Assembly (NCBI RefSeq): GCF_000247815.1
Contig: NC_021671.1
Coordinates: forward strand, 21,323,267 to 21,387,266
Origin: Ficedula albicollis
Lineage: Eukaryota > Chordata > Aves > Passeriformes > Muscicapidae
Direction: 5' to 3'
Length of the DNA: 64,000 nt
The translations under genes and the position numbers were made by a program. Under the pieces are notes generated by a model that was given only the letters and a program-made list of their open reading frames with translations, made no database searches and was not told the origin of the DNA. This document shows, one piece after another, positions 1 through 13,569 of the stretch. The number at the start of each line of letters is the position of its first letter. Position 1 is the stretch's first letter.

Positions 1-121
<121 letters not shown>

Positions 122-2133
122 TTTAAAAAAATTATGGTAGTTTCAGACCCTTTTTTCATTTAATTGATTAATTTTGGTTTACACTTTTATTTCCTTGCCT
201 GATTGTGCCTTAGATGTATAGAAACATGCCAGTAGGGTACACACTGATCACTGGTCTCCAGGTTAGGAATTCCATGAAAAGAAAAAATTCCATAGCTGTT
301 GGAATGGGAAAATTAGAAAATTATTCTATATTAACTGCTTGTAGATATAAAGAAAAGGTTTAGGATATAAGTACCAGTCACATTCCTGAGCCATAATAAA
401 GACTTTGCTTGCAGGGTTATAGAAAGAAACACCTCAGGCCTCTTGCTCTTGGATGAGTTGGTAAGGATCCTACTACCTCCCTACCTAACTACCTAAGGAT
501 CCTGACTACCTTCCCTTGGGGGGGTGTACAGCAGATATGATATATTAACTCTATTGTTGCAGCAGAAGCACAGAAATATACTATGAGGAAAAGTGTTGTC
601 TTTTTTTCTCCTCATTTCTTAGGAAAAAAAGTAATGTTTTGAATGGACCAAAATAATTACCTCTGGAAATTGTGTCCTGAATGCTACACATTTTCTTTTA
701 TATTTTAATTCTTACTGTGTGGCTTCAGGTGAGCAACCAGCATTACATAACTTTACATGTAACCAATAAAATAAAACTGATCCAAGCAAGGACTCCACAC
801 CCACAGCCATATAATCCTGTGGCTGTGCTTAGATAGTCAACAAGCATTCCCAAGGGGTCCTGAGATATTTTCTCTGTTTATTCAACAGGATGAGAAGAAA
901 AGTCTCAGCCTTTACTGAAGCCCCAAAGGAAGCTCATAACAGGAATTGCTGATCTCCTTTGAAAGGATGTGACTGCAAGTGCTGGGGTGTCTCTTTGTGT
1001 GGCTTACAGTGACTGGGGTCACGGCTCCCCATCATCAGATGTTCTCTTTCCATTCTGCCTCTCCAGAGCCCAGTTCCTCCTGGAATTCCCCTCAGCTCTC
1101 ATCCACATCCAGCTCATTGCCAGCAACTTCTGGCAACTTGCATTTTAGAAGCATCAGCTTGCTACAAAACAGATAACTTCTGTGAATAGTGGTTTTGTCC
1201 TGAAAGAATTACACTTTCAGCATTAAAAACATACTTCCAGTATGTATGGATAGTCACATTCCCTAAATGGGATAAATGGCAGCCAGCCCCTTTGCTTAAG
1301 CATTGCTTTGGTTCACCACTGGTTGCAAGATACAGAAACTTTCCAGAAGAATCATGCTGTCACAAGAAGTTCAATAGTTTTGCAGCTGAACCTAAAGTCC
1401 TTCTCAGTATATGTATTTATTGTCTGCGATAAGCAACTGTATCACCTCTGCTGAAGACCTAAAGCAGCTTGTAAATAAGTCTAGCCATATCAGCTTCATG
1501 TATGGGAGACTGAGACACATCATGTTTCAATTACTGCATGCCATATTCATTTATGTGTCATTTTTGTCTTCTAGAAAGCAGTTTTCTTAATATGGAGGAA
1601 AACCTATCCAACCAAAATCACTACAATATTGTAGCAATTGCACTCTGCAACGAGCAAATCTAATCAGAAACCTCTTCTATCAATTTTGAAATTCCCCTGA
1701 AAAGTCCACATCGAGCATTATCTCTCACATTCTAGGCTACCTCAATACAGCTATAATTTTCCTTCTGACTCCTGGGGAATTTTCATAAGCACCAGGAAAC
1801 TCCTGGCTCAATTCTATTTTCTTCATTCCAAGATTTAGTCTGGGTCTTACTGAAATTACCCGGAATGTTTGCATCAGTAAGGCAGGAAACATTTTATGCT
1901 ATCCCCGCAAACGATGCGATAGGGAGATTTGTCAGCCAAGCTTTCCAGGAACGATTGCATTGATTTATCTTCAGCGTGGTATGTCTCAACAAGACTTCTC
2001 CAAACACTTCATTCTTAAGGCTATTTGCCTTTAAGACACTCCTGACATCTGCAGCTTTTATGGCTTGAAGCACTAGGAGCTGCTCCTCGGATGGTCGTTA
2101 CTCCACAAACAGTCGTGGTTTTGACGTTAGCCC
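122..2133. other. Unique AT-rich sequence, no gene seen
   Basis: No frame longer than 65 codons, no CR1 tail and no LTR were recognised. A short low-complexity patch built on 'ctacct' lies at about 470-510. Nothing else is supportable. Confidence 0.6.
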
Positions 2134-2715
2134 ATGGGCTGCACGCTGCAAAGTCCCAAATCTCTGCATCAGACACTGCAGTTCTACTTCTGGAGTATAA
2201 CTCTTCTGACTTTCTCTAACACTTTCTTGGTTTATTTTGCTTGGTTTCTTGTTATAATTTTAGGAGCCAAAAAGGGGCTCTTGATCCTTCCCCGTGAGCT
2301 CCCTACATGTCACACTTGCGCTCTCTCCTGTGCCTGTCCTCCCAAAAGCTTCTCTGCCCTGGCAGTTGGTAGTGCTACCTATGGAGGAAAAAGAATAATG
2401 GCATCTCCTGGGCCCCTTGACTCCAGAGCAAATCTTGCATGGCGGCCCCAGCCACTGCTTGTCCAGGAGAGCTGTGGCAGGAGAGGCAAGAAAGGCTTGT
2501 GGGCTCTGTGGAGAGCCTTCTTGGGAGGCAGGGGCCCCCATAAAAATGGAACTCTAAGCACCAGGAGGATAGTGCCTGGGATATGCCCATGCAGACCAAC
2601 CAAAAACCAAGGACATATGCTGACTCCACAGCAAGTTCAGCCCTTTTTCCATTACAGATTTTTCAGCTTGAAATGGTTCCTCTTTGAATCTGGAACCTCC
2701 TCAGTAAGATCATAG
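2134..2715 (+). other. Longest open frame of the window (193 codons), not supported as a gene
   Basis: The frame opens with ATG at 2134 and stops at 2715. Its first 50 residues include a hydrophobic stretch (about residues 18-46) and the rest is rich in Gly, Arg, Pro and Cys with no motif I recognise. The segment 2260-2620 is more GC-rich than its surroundings, which lowers stop density on both strands; three overlapping open frames also lie on the minus strand. I see no splice sites or domain that argue for coding, so I regard it as chance or as part of an unidentified repeat. Confidence 0.25.
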
Positions 2716-3728
2716 TGGAATTTATCCTGTGATAAATAGCTGTGAAGGGAGAACTTTTGAAAAGTCAGGCTTGGCAGCTTCATCTGGTAAAGCTTTACTG
2801 CTGCCATAATGCCCTGGGAGAATGACAGAGAAAATGTAGGCTGTTAAAAATTAAAAAGATTAATAATGTAAACAAGCTGATTAAATTCTGTAACCTCTTC
2901 AACTTCATGACTCTAGGGTGGCTTATGTCCCCTTAAAATGAATGGATTCTACAAGCTTGAAGAAGGAAATTAGAGTTGGCTAACAGAAAAAAAACAAACC
3001 ATTTACAATAAAATAAGGTACAAACATCTAAAGCGAAATTGTTGCTTTATTTTATGCATCTGGTCTACTATTTTGGTGATCTACCTCATTATTTCATGGC
3101 ATAAAATATGATAAGTGATTATAGACAAGACTTTACAGAATGCAGGTAATTTTTCCTACCTAGTTATCTGATCCTTTTTAAAGCAGATTTGAATGATACC
3201 ATGCCCAAAGTCGTTTCCAGGCTAATTGTATCCATCCCAATCTAAAATACATTAAGATATAATAAGACAAAATCCCTTTTCTGTCCTATTTCAAAATTTC
3301 TTAGTTGCAGTGTCCTCAAATTAAGGAAAGGGATAAAACTTTTTTCAGCCACTCCTTTATAGCATGGGCTTATTTTCATGAAGATTAATGGGCGTGACTC
3401 CATTTAATAAGGTAGAAGAGAGAGAGAGTAAATGTAAACTATTAACTATGCCACAGTTATCATTTTTACATGTGAGAACTTAAAAGAGGAACAGGATATT
3501 TTATGTCTATGTCCTTTGCCAAAAATTTTGTCAGGTTGGAAAGCCTCATCTTCTCTAAGGTGTTCCAGAGTTCCTACAAAATGTCTATGCCATGCCTGCT
3601 GTGTCTGCCTCTGCAAGCATAGACTCAGCTGGAGAGCTGTCTTTGGTGTCACCTTTAGCATGTTGGATAAGCCCTGTGGAGGACAATACAATGGAAACAC
3701 ATGGTCACAGGTTTGCTTGGGATGCTTG
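2716..3728. other. Unique sequence, no gene seen
   Basis: AT-rich unique DNA with a short GA-rich patch near 3415-3430 (agaagagagagagag). No transposon end or credible coding frame was recognised. Confidence 0.5.
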
Positions 3729-3865
3729 AAGCTCAGAGGAGCTCTGTTGCAGGAGGACACATGAGCCAGTAAAGGTGCAGCTGGCCTTATTGTCTTAAAG
3801 CTCAGAGGAGCTCTGTTGCAGGAGGACACCTGAGCCAGTAAAGGTGCAGCTGGTCTTATTGTCTT
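3729..3865. repeat. Two-copy tandem duplication, 69-bp period
   Basis: Two adjacent copies (3729-3797 and 3798-3865) begin with 'aagctcagaggagctctg' and differ at only two positions that I could see. The period is a multiple of three, so a minus-strand open frame (3446-3931, 161 codons) runs through it and shows a duplicated 23-residue block. That frame has no recognisable domain and is not called as a gene. Confidence 0.9.
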
Positions 3866-4035
3866 GGGTAAGAGGTGCAGGTGATGGGATGTCACACTCT
3901 GAACATGCCAAAATGGAGTATGTGTACCCATGCCAGGGGAATAAAGGAAAGCAAACTTCTTTTTTTCCTCAGGAAAGTGTGAGGGAAATCATCACTGAAA
4001 GAAATCTATGCAAGTCTTGGGCAATGTCATTATTT

Positions 4036-4098
4036 CAGAATCACAGAATCACAGACTATTCTGAGTTGAAAGGGACCCAAGAGGATCATTGTAACACC
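4036..4098 (-). mobile_element. CR1 LINE, 3'-terminal fragment
   Basis: The stretch starts with 'agaatcacagaatcacag', the reverse complement of the tandem octamer-like terminus of CR1, followed by 'ctgagttgaaagggaccca' and 'gaggatcatt', matching the typical CR1 3' UTR. Only about 60 bp are recognisable, so it is a strongly 5'-truncated, old copy. Confidence 0.8.
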
Positions 4099-7000
4099 AG
4101 AAGAGGTGAGGCAGAGTAGAAATGTACCTACAGATTTACACCAACCTATTGAACACAATTTTAGAGACTCACACCAGTGTTGGAGAAGTGCACACTCTGC
4201 TGTGAAAAGAGAATGATAGAGTTACTGCCTTGGAGGAATTGAATCAGAGAGGAACACGATGCAATGAACTGGAATGTCTTGTGAAATTGTCAGTCTTGTT
4301 TTCTTCCAGTACCATGAACACACAAGGTGTCTCCCCTCTCACAGGCAGGAGAACAACTGAGAAGGGTTGAAATATTCCAGTAAGAATCAAAGCAGCAGAG
4401 AGACTTCAATGAGTTCAGTCCCCTGTCATTGCTGGCAGTCACATCATGTAACCCCATAGGTTTATAATTGATTAAGCTCTGTTTTTCAGCTAATTAGATT
4501 TTTTTTTTCCTTAATGCCTCCAAGTAGAAAGTTATTATGAATCTCCACTGTAATAATGTCTAAAAGTCTTCTAATTATCACTATAAGCTTCTTTAGAGCC
4601 AGGTTATCGGAGTTCTTTAACCCAAATAACACTTTTTTCCACCACAGGATTTCCTTGGTTAATACATTTAAGACAAACCATAGCTCTTTTCATACATGAA
4701 CGGGAACATAAACAAACCAAGTCATTTGCTCATTTGTTTTCTTACTATTTACTATTCTTAAAAAGTGGGAGTGGGAATGTGAGAGGTGGGGATCTGGGGA
4801 CACAGTGTGCTTTAAACTTGATATGAGTCACAAGGTTAAGCCTCTGCTCATCACTCAGAAGAGAAGTACCTCTGGGATCCTCCCTTTCTAAACTTGTGGA
4901 GTTAAATAGTTCAGAGAAAACTCTGATCTCCAATTGACTGAGTTGCACTAGACGCCTTTGATATAAATATTGCCTTTGATATAAACTAACAATGAGCCAG
5001 TCAATGTTACTGTCATTTTAAACTCATGGGAATGAGTTTTTATACATGTACTGTACTTTTTGTCATGGATTTCTTTTCTTAGTCGTGTTTGTTTGATCTT
5101 CATTTAATTGCAATAATAGAGGGAAGAGAAACCCGAACTGTTTTTCCTATTCAGTGTTTAAAGCATTTGTATAATTTCAAGCACAGAAGACACAATATCT
5201 TATTGTTAGCATGTGCTCTTATGAATTCTTTGAAAACCTACCCAAGTGGCAATGTTTAGACATTATTTACATAGAGACAACCTTTGATATAACAAAATAC
5301 ACTGAAAGTAAGATGAAAGGAAATAAAATGAGATTATAAGTACAATACAAAATAGAGGTGAGTTCACCAGAATAGGTGAACTCTGACACAGTTATTTAGA
5401 ATAATGTGTTTCTACAGCAGCAGCAATTTTAAAATCAAGACAGTATACTTTTCTGAAATGTATGCATCATCTTAGAGAAGAAATTAACTCAGTGAAGTAT
5501 TCAGGTTACATTAGATGTTCACAATAATCTTTCTACCAATATTTTTTTTAATTACTGGATATGTTGTAGGTTATCTACATTTTGAATATCATTCAGACTG
5601 CCCTAGGATAGAGCTGCAAAAATAGGGTAACTTTTTTGCAGAGGGTTGAAGCTGGTAGCTAGCTACTCTAATAAGTTGGAATGGCATAAATAAAAGTTGA
5701 TCACAAATATGAAATAGCTGGGCTTCCTTTTAATGGCCATTTCCCTCTTAATGACCATTTCCCTGTTAGGATTAGCAATTTCTCTGGAATAATCAATACA
5801 GTAGGTAAGAAATTCACTGTTATGGGTGGCTAGGGGAACTGTCAACACTTAGAAGACCAGCTCCCATCTGTGCTTAGAGGAGCAATTCCTGGAATTGAAA
5901 ATCCATCTGAAACCTCTCCATAGGTGTCAAGGAACAGGGAGATGCTGACTGGAAGCTTTCTACTACACAAATCTGGAACAAAATGCCAACGAAGTGACAG
6001 GTTTGTACTGATTACAAACACACTCCAGTACACCCAACCTGCCCTTTCACGTTCAATGTGAACAAAGTATTGCCATATTTTAAGCACGATTCATTCCAAG
6101 AAAGCACACGGTAATTCTAAGCAGATGCTGCCCTTCAGTCACCAAAGCAATTGTAGAAACCCTGTTTGGAGGAAGCCTCTGGAGCCACTTAGCTCAAATA
6201 GCTGGGCCACTGTCAGTAATTAGGCCTGGCACTGTCACATCCCTCTGGAGAGGGATTCACCACAATGTCTCCATGCACCTATTCCTGCACTGTACTGCTC
6301 TCCTACATTTTTCATGCATCCTGCATGCCAGGTTTTTCCAACATCCAAACCAAGCTCCCACTCTGTGGGCATTGCCCTCTGTTTTAACTTAAATTAAGAG
6401 AACTTTAGTCCAACACCTTTATAGCAACTTTTCTTCAGAAGGATTGCCCTTCTGGCAAGTTTAGGTTTGGTTTGCTCTGCACGTATAGTCATATAACTTT
6501 CTCAACTCTTTATACTCTCTCCCACTCATTAGTTATGTTCCCAGACAATTTTTTATTCCAAAATCTATGGCCATTTTAGTATTCTCTGATGAAGAATAGC
6601 ATCACATTTACCCTTATCTTGTAACATTCCTAAGATGTAATCCTCTGTTTTGCTTGATTTATGAAGCATTTGAGGGAATGATTCAAAGTTCACTGAAATC
6701 TTGTGGGAAGTTTCTCAAAAACACTGGTTTGGTTTCAGCTTCAGGTGATACAGACCTTCTCCAATGTACCAATCATTCCAGAACTAAAGACACAGTATGA
6801 CTTCACACCAGTGAAGTTCCCCACACCTATAGTGTGAGGCTTAGCAACAAAAACTAGTGTAAGGGTAATGAAGTTTCGCTCTTCTGTCCAACTTAGTGTG
6901 AATGCAGACCTTTCCTATCTCTCCCACAAGTATAGGATGGACTGAAGGGGAGCAAAATATGAGAAAAAATTTTTAGCAAATGGTGATGGAGTTTTGACAA

Positions 7001-7795
7001 AAAGTATTAGCGAGTTCCATGTTTCTCTTCTGCAAGATACAGAGACAGGAACATAAGACAAAATTTTTACTAAGTGTTACTTGATGCACAAGGTACATCC
7101 TTTTGAAGTATCAATGCTCTTTTAGAGCATCTGCTCTTCAAAGGAAAAAATGACAACTGGTTTGAATAGGAAACCTTAAGCCCTAAGCATAATAGATAAA
7201 GAATGGGAATGTCTTTTGATGTAACCAGAAGTCTTTGATGTATTTATAAAATCTTGCAACTCATCTTGTATTTTCAGCCAGTTAATATATGGATTAAAAT
7301 AATTAGTTATAACTAACACATTTTACAATGTTTTAAAGAGGTTCTCCTCAATCTTCCTTTTTCTTCCTTCACTGCTACTTCTGGAAGCCGTATCACTGGT
7401 TTCTATAGTCAAAGGCAGATGTGCTGCTACAAAAATGCCTAATGACCCAAATAAAACTTCCTTAATACAAATGGAAATTAAAAGCAGAGTCTGTGCTGGA
7501 TAAGGGAATCCAGGCTGTTGCTATGTGCCTGGTTTCATTTACAAAGTTGACATTTCCCTTGCTTAGCTGAGAAAGAGCCAAACTGTACTTTTATTTCATG
7601 ACACGATTGTATAATCCACACTAGCTCCACTGAGATCAGTGGGTTTATTCTCAGTTTATCTCTCGGGCAGCAGTATTTGGCTTTCATTAGAATAGGATTT
7701 AATTTGCCACCTTATAGGATTAATGTGTTGGAAACATTTAAGAAACACCTATACTGAAGTATTCATACTGTAGAGGTACCAGTGTTACTCACAAC
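4099..7795. other. Unique AT-rich sequence, no gene seen
   Basis: Longest open frames are under 95 codons. A small imperfect repeat of 'aatg(g/a)ccatttccct' occurs at 5733-5765. No CR1 end, LTR or splice-supported exon was recognised. Confidence 0.5.
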
Positions 7796-7897
7796 TTCTT
7801 GTTCCTTTCCAATGACTGCCTTCTATGAAGAAAAAAAAATTCCTCCTTCTTGTTCCTTTCCAATGACTGCCTTCTATTAAGAAAAAAAAATTCCTCT
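7796..7897. repeat. Two-copy tandem duplication, 51-bp period
   Basis: The unit beginning 'ttcttgttcctttccaatga' occurs at 7796 and again at 7847. Each copy ends in an A9 run followed by 'ttcctc'. I see one substitution between them (ctatgaag against ctattaag). The duplication lies in otherwise unique sequence. Confidence 0.9.
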
Positions 7898-8565
7898 GGC
7901 TTTTGGGAGTTTTGTTGAACCAGAACTCTCCACTGCTGCTGTCCCACAAGCTAAGAATAATGCCTGTCCTGAAGCCCTAGTTTAACAGCTCCAAACTTGT
8001 CTGGTGCTCCCATTTAACACAAAAAAATGGTACTCAGATATTTTCAAGGGAGCTCTTTTGGCTCTCTGGCTACTTATGATTTTATTTTTCACAATAAAGT
8101 CAGTTGTTTTTGAATCAGCAGAGTGTAATTGCATGTGGTAAGGAAACATTCACATCTCCTCTGCTATAATGAATGTGTCCCAGGGCTATGCTATCTATCT
8201 GCCCTTTCAAACTGCCTGTTTAATTTCCCTTGCAGCAACCCTGCACCTGCTGCTCATTTCACCATGGGGACAGATCATGAATTTGTCTAATAATATTCAT
8301 GCATCTGTCCTGCACACTTCCTTACATGACTATCTCTGTTTCTTTCCTTCAATCAAGCTATCTTTGTTTCCATGACCTTTTATGAATAACTGGGGACTTA
8401 GTACTATGTGAAATTTTATCATGAGTGCCACCTGTCTTCAGAACTTGTCTACACAACCAAATAGCAGATATGATACAGCAAGCATTGAAAATGTAAGAGA
8501 AAGTCTCCTGGTCTTCAGTTCAGCTATTTTATACTTTCAAAGAAGGTTTTCCTTGCAAAATTGTA

Positions 8566-10660
8566 GAATTATAGAATAGAATCATTAGGGTTGGAAAAGG
8601 CCTCTAAGATCATCGAGCCCAGTCTTTGACCAAACACTCATGTCAACTAAAGCATAGCACTAAGAGCCACATCCAGTCATTTCTTGAACACTTCCAGGGA
8701 TGCTGACTTCACCACATCTCTGGGCAGTTCCATTGAATAACCACAGTTCCACTGTGAATGAATAAATTAATTTTTCCTAATATCTAATCTAAACCTCGGC
8801 TTGAGCTGTTCCTTCTTGTCCTGTCTCTGCCTGGGAGAAGAGGCCAATCCCCATCCTGCTCTGCCCTCCTTTCAGGTGGTTGTAGAGGGATAAGTTCACT
8901 CCTGAGTGTCCTTTTCTGCAGGCTAAACACCCCCAGCTCCCTCAGCTGCTCCTTGTAGGATTTGTGTTTCAGACCCTTCACCAGCTCCATTGCCCTTCTC
9001 TGGACACTCTCCAGCATCTCAATGTCCTTCTTGTTTTTAATGGCTATTTCCCAAGGGACTCAGAACCAGTGTTCTGAGTAGGTCACAGGCCACCCTCCAG
9101 AAGTCGAAGCCCCTTCCTTATTTCACCAAGAATTGAAAACTCTATGATCTTATGGTCCCTATGCCCAAGATGGCCTCTGACCTCCAGGTCTCCCACCAGC
9201 ACTTCTCTGTTTGTAAACAGCAGGTCTAGCTGGACACCGGTCTTGGCAGACTTGCTTACCAGCTGGGTAAGGAATTTATCTTCCACACACCCCAGGAACC
9301 TCCTAGACTCCCTCCTTCCCGCTGAGCTGAGTTTCTAGCAGACATCCAGCTGCTTAAAGCCTCCAACAAAAGTGTCTAGCACCTGTGAAATGGCATGCTT
9401 ATAAAATTTTAATATGCTTCCTCATCCTGATTGGGACTTTCTAACAGACTCCCACCAGGATGTGCACCTTGTTATCCTTTTCCCTGATCCTCACCCATAG
9501 GCACTCAACCTTGCCATCACCATCCTGGAGTTCTGTACAGTCCAAACACTCCCTAGTGTACAGAGCCAACCCACTGCCTCTCCTGTCTTGCCTGTCCCTT
9601 CTGGAGAGCTCACAACCATCCATGGCAGCACTCCAGTCATGTGAGCCACCCCACACATTTCCAGCACAGTGACTACTTCCTACCTTTCCCACTGCACAAT
9701 GCTCTGCAGCTCCTCCTGTTTGTTTCCCATACTCATGTATTGGTGTGGATGCACTTCAGCTGGGCTGTTGGTTTCACCCCCAACACTGGCATGCCACCCC
9801 TAGGCTCATCTCCTGGTCTTATCCCCTTTCTCCTTCAAACCTAGTTTAAAGCCCTCTCAAACAGTGCTGACAGCTCATGGGCTAGATTCCTCTTTTCCCT
9901 ATTAGACAGGAGACCTCCATCTGCCTCCAACAAGCCTGGTGCCATGTAAACCAACCCTTGATCAAAAAAGCCAAATTCCACCCATGACAACAGCCTTTAA
10001 GCCACCTGTTGATCAGGTGGGTTCTCCTGTTCATTTCAGCATTCTTCCCTGCTACTGAAGGGTTTGAGGAAAACATTACCTGTGCTCCTGTCCCTTCAAC
10101 AAGTCATCCCAGTGCTGCAGAGTCCTTTCTAATTGTCCTAGGACTTCTCTCCTCAACCCCATCACTGTTGATCTGGACGACCACAAGTGGGTAATAATCA
10201 GAGAACCAAATCAGTCCAGGGAGTCTCCTAAAAGTATTTCTTACCTGAGCTCCAGGGAGGCAGCAGACTTCCCTGTGCAGTGGGTCTGGTTGGCATAGGC
10301 AACTCTCAGTTCCCCTCAGAAGGGATTCACCTACACCTGCCCTTCTTTCTTAGCAGGCATTGCTGTAATGCCTGTGTCTGACTGACTTTCTCTGGGCAGC
10401 CTCCCCAGTAGACCTTCCTGACCCTCAAATTCCAGAGCCTCACGGAGACTCCATGAGAGTACTTGGGAAGGGGAGGCAGGTTGGGAAGGAATTCTCCTCC
10501 CACCCTAAGCAGGGACCCTTGTTTCCATTCCCCCTCCTCCCCGTTGCATCTTCCACTCCCCTCCTCCTGCCTGATGGCAAGAGGGTCAGGTTTCCTCTGA
10601 CTTGCTGAGCTTCCATCCGCTGCATTTCTTTCAAGAGCAGAATGGTGTGACTCCTCCAGT
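8566..10660 (-). mobile_element. CR1 LINE, internally deleted but with ORF1 esterase, endonuclease and RT end
   Basis: This is the most complete CR1 in the window, in reverse orientation. Its 3' terminus (8566-8780) has the usual '(g)aatcattagggttggaaaaggcct' signature. On the minus strand 8784-9017 encodes the RT C-terminal block starting [15 protein letters not shown], and 9083-9286 the endonuclease segment with LDLLFTNREVLVGD and HRDHKIIEFSI. 9441-9692 encodes an earlier endonuclease segment with WGGSHDWSAAMDG and LWVRIREKDN. Further 5', 9840-10300 encodes a decayed SGNH-type esterase region as in CR1 ORF1: YYPLVVVQINSDG (about 10160-10198) stands where the family has its G-T-N-D block, and LINRWLKG...WRQMEV follows. 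Most of the RT is missing, because the endonuclease joins directly to the RT end. Frames are broken, so it is dead. The 5' limit near 10660 is approximate. Confidence 0.88.
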
Positions 10661-11423
10661 CTATTGCTTTCTCATATGAGGTTTAGGAAAAAATGTCAAC
10701 AAAATGCTCTTTCTGCTTCATGCTTCTGTCTTACTGTCCTCTCACCACCTTTTTTTTGCAGGCTAGTGCAATTTGCCCAGATGACTTCTTATGTTTCTTT
10801 ACTGCTAAGTAATGTTTTTGCTCTTTTTCTTGATTTATTTTGTTAGAACTACACAGGTGATGTCACCATGGCTCTTTTCCAGTGATGTACTGGACAATGT
10901 GGAGGCTGAATTCAGCCTGGGATTAAGACCTGTGAATTGAGGTGATTATGTTTGAGCTATAGAAAAAAATCAGTTGCTAACCTCAGCCCAAAGGTCAACG
11001 GACACATGCCAGGACATGCATCACAGCCACAAAGGAGCAGCAGGCATGACACAGATGCCATGGGAAAACCTCTGGAGAAGCAGGCCAAAGCAGAAGGCTC
11101 TACAACATCTAAAATAATGTTTAAACATCTACCCACAGGCAATTGCATGCATGTTGCTAATACTATTTCTTTTTTGATGCCCTAATCTTGATATGCATCC
11201 TGCCATATGTCAGGAGGGTTCAGTCCAACATGCTTTATTCAGGCAAGAACTACTCTACTGGTGGATGGGCTTTTGCCTGAACAGGGTGGGATTTCTAAGC
11301 ACGCGTGTAATTATTTTTTATGTATGATGTACTTTAAATATTGTTTAGAATATCCTCTTTTTAATGAGATTGCAGATAGAAGCACAGGAGGGATGTGCAA
11401 GCTTGCACCAGAGACCTGCCAAG
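10661..11423. other. Unique sequence, possibly including the extreme 5' part of the neighbouring CR1
   Basis: I could not place the exact 5' end of the adjoining CR1. The remainder has no coding frame above 80 codons and no recognised repeat end. Confidence 0.4.
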
Positions 11424-11640
11424 GAATCACAGGATGGTCTGGGTTGGAAAGGACCTTAAAGCTCATCCCATTTCACCCTGCCATGGGCAGGGACACCTTC
11501 CACTGTCCCAGGCTGCTCCAAGCCCTGTCCAGCCTGGCCTTGGACACTGCAGGGAACCAGGGGCAGCCACAGCTTCTCTGGGTACCCTCTGCCAGAGCCA
11601 CAGCACCATCACAGCCAAGAATTTCTTCTTAATATATATT
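11424..11640 (-). mobile_element. CR1 LINE, 3' fragment
   Basis: Starts 'ggaatcacaggatggtctgg' and continues through 'gttggaaaggacctt', 'cagggacaccttccactgtc' and 'tccagcctggccttggacac', ending near 'aagaatttcttcttaatat'. This is the common reverse-oriented 3' UTR of passerine CR1. It overlaps chance open frames on both strands (11207-11813), which should not be read as genes. Confidence 0.93.
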
Positions 11641-13569
11641 CTATCCTTTATGTTAGTGGGATTTTTCCCACCTAAGCTATGAAAGCCTCTGAAATCCTGA
11701 TCCTTGGGGCTTTTGGAGTCAAGAAGGAAGAGCTGGAGGGTTTGAAATGAGGGTAAATTGGGAGATGATGCCCATTTTTGCCACGTAGAGCATCTCTTGG
11801 GCTGGCACAACATCCATTCCCCAGGTCAGTGTGCACTTTTTTACCAGAAATGGACACAACCCTGGCACAGCTGCCCCACCTCGTCCCTCTTTGGTCATTG
11901 CTCATTCCAGCTGTCCACATTCATTTGCTGAGAGGCCTCCCTTCATTCATTGTTTGCATACTGCTACGGTACAGAGGGTTTAGAAGAAAAGTGCACATGC
12001 CTGGCCTGTTCTGGCTGTAGCAAAACCTACCAGCAGAGTGTTCTGTTAGAGCAGTAGACGACACTTCACCTCTGTTAAACAGAAATCGCCCCATGACACA
12101 AAATGGGAACAAGGAAGCTCTCCTTTCCCTTGGATCTCCAGAACATACAGTGTACAGCTTTCTACAACACGAAAAAAACAGAAAACAAAACAAAAGCAAC
12201 AAAACCACCAAAAAATCCTAAAAAAATACCAATCAAACAAAACAAATAAAAAACAAAAAAAAAGTGAAATCTGTCAGATTTGAAGGTTTTTGCTTCCATT
12301 CTCTTACAGTAACTTTCAATTTTTGTAGCCTAAGTCTAGCACATAGGTTTCTTATTATTTTCCTTTGAATTGTTCCCAGATTTATAAAAGGCCCTATTTT
12401 CACTTTTCTTGAATATGTGTCATGAGCAACAGATTTTGCTCAGCAGTTTTTTCCATTAGGTCTTATAATCACACATTTTGTGTGGAAATTCTGCATCATT
12501 ATAGGTCAGATCTCTGCTGTGATCAGAGAATGAGCACAACTCATGTGCAAGAGAAGGGCAGTATGCAAGAATTGAGTGGTGCACGATGGTTCAGCTGATT
12601 CTTTTCAGAGCTGGCTTGGACCCTGTTTTTATTGCAGTGGGTCTCTTGCCTTTAACATACATTAGAAAAGATTCTGCTGTTCCTTGATTGTGGAGAATGC
12701 CCTAAAAGATTCTCCCAAACTGGTGTTTATCTGCATTAAGAAGCTTTCTCCCAGTTTGCACCCCTTCAATAGCAAATAGTAGTAAATGAGAAACAGAATC
12801 TGGAACAGACTTGTTCAAACTGTTGAGATCCCCTTTCCCCTATTTCTATCCACTCAGAAAGAACAGGACTTCATGGATTGTCACGGGAGCTCCTGTTGTG
12901 GAGTCTCTGCTTGACTTCATAACATGAGGCTGAGAAACTACACTAATGGATAAGATTCAAATGTTTGATTTTGTCTCTGGGAGACTTTTGTTTATTTTTG
13001 ACCTTTTAAAAGGTCAATTATTATAATTTAAAAAAATAAAGTCACAGTCTTTGACTTATGATTTTAACCAGAAATCCTTCTCTCTCCTGGATTTTAAAAA
13101 ATAAATAAATCTCAGAGGCTTCGTTTTAATAAAAATAATAAAAATGTCTTATCTTGTCTTAAATTTTCTTTATTAATGAGACCATCCCAATTTTGCAAAC
13201 TCCTCCTCAAATCTGCAGAGCTTCACTGAAGCTGCATTATATTTCATCTCCTTCAGATATATAATGCTTTGAAAGAATGAGTAATGCAGAGAATTTAAAG
13301 GAGAAACTATTTAATGAAATTGAGAGAGTTAATGAGAAATAGACAAATACTGCCTTAAAGAAAAGAATGCCAAAGACAGTAAGGCAAAGAATCAAGAAAA
13401 CATAGTCCAGTGAAATCCACCTTCAACCTTTAAATAATATTTTCCCTCTTTAAACGAAAATAAAAAGCTAGAAAGGAAAATGCAAGAGGCCTCCTTTAAG
13501 GGGTTTAAAAAGGAAAGTCATTAAATGGCAGGAAATGTGGAGGTCCAAATCAGTTGTTATGCCCTGGTC
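11641..13569. other. Unique sequence with an A-rich tract
   Basis: 12170-12265 is an A-rich low-complexity stretch with scattered C and T. 13020-13145 is very AT-rich, with 'aaataaataaat' and 'aataataaaaat' runs. No gene, CR1 end or clear LTR was seen. Confidence 0.5.

Noticed and set aside
2134..2715. 193-codon open frame as a possible membrane protein gene
   Set aside because: No recognised motif, no splice or promoter support, and low stop density on both strands in a GC-richer patch.
3446..3931. 161-codon minus-strand frame with a repeated 23-residue block
   Set aside because: The repeat comes from an in-phase 69-bp DNA duplication; the rest has no motif.
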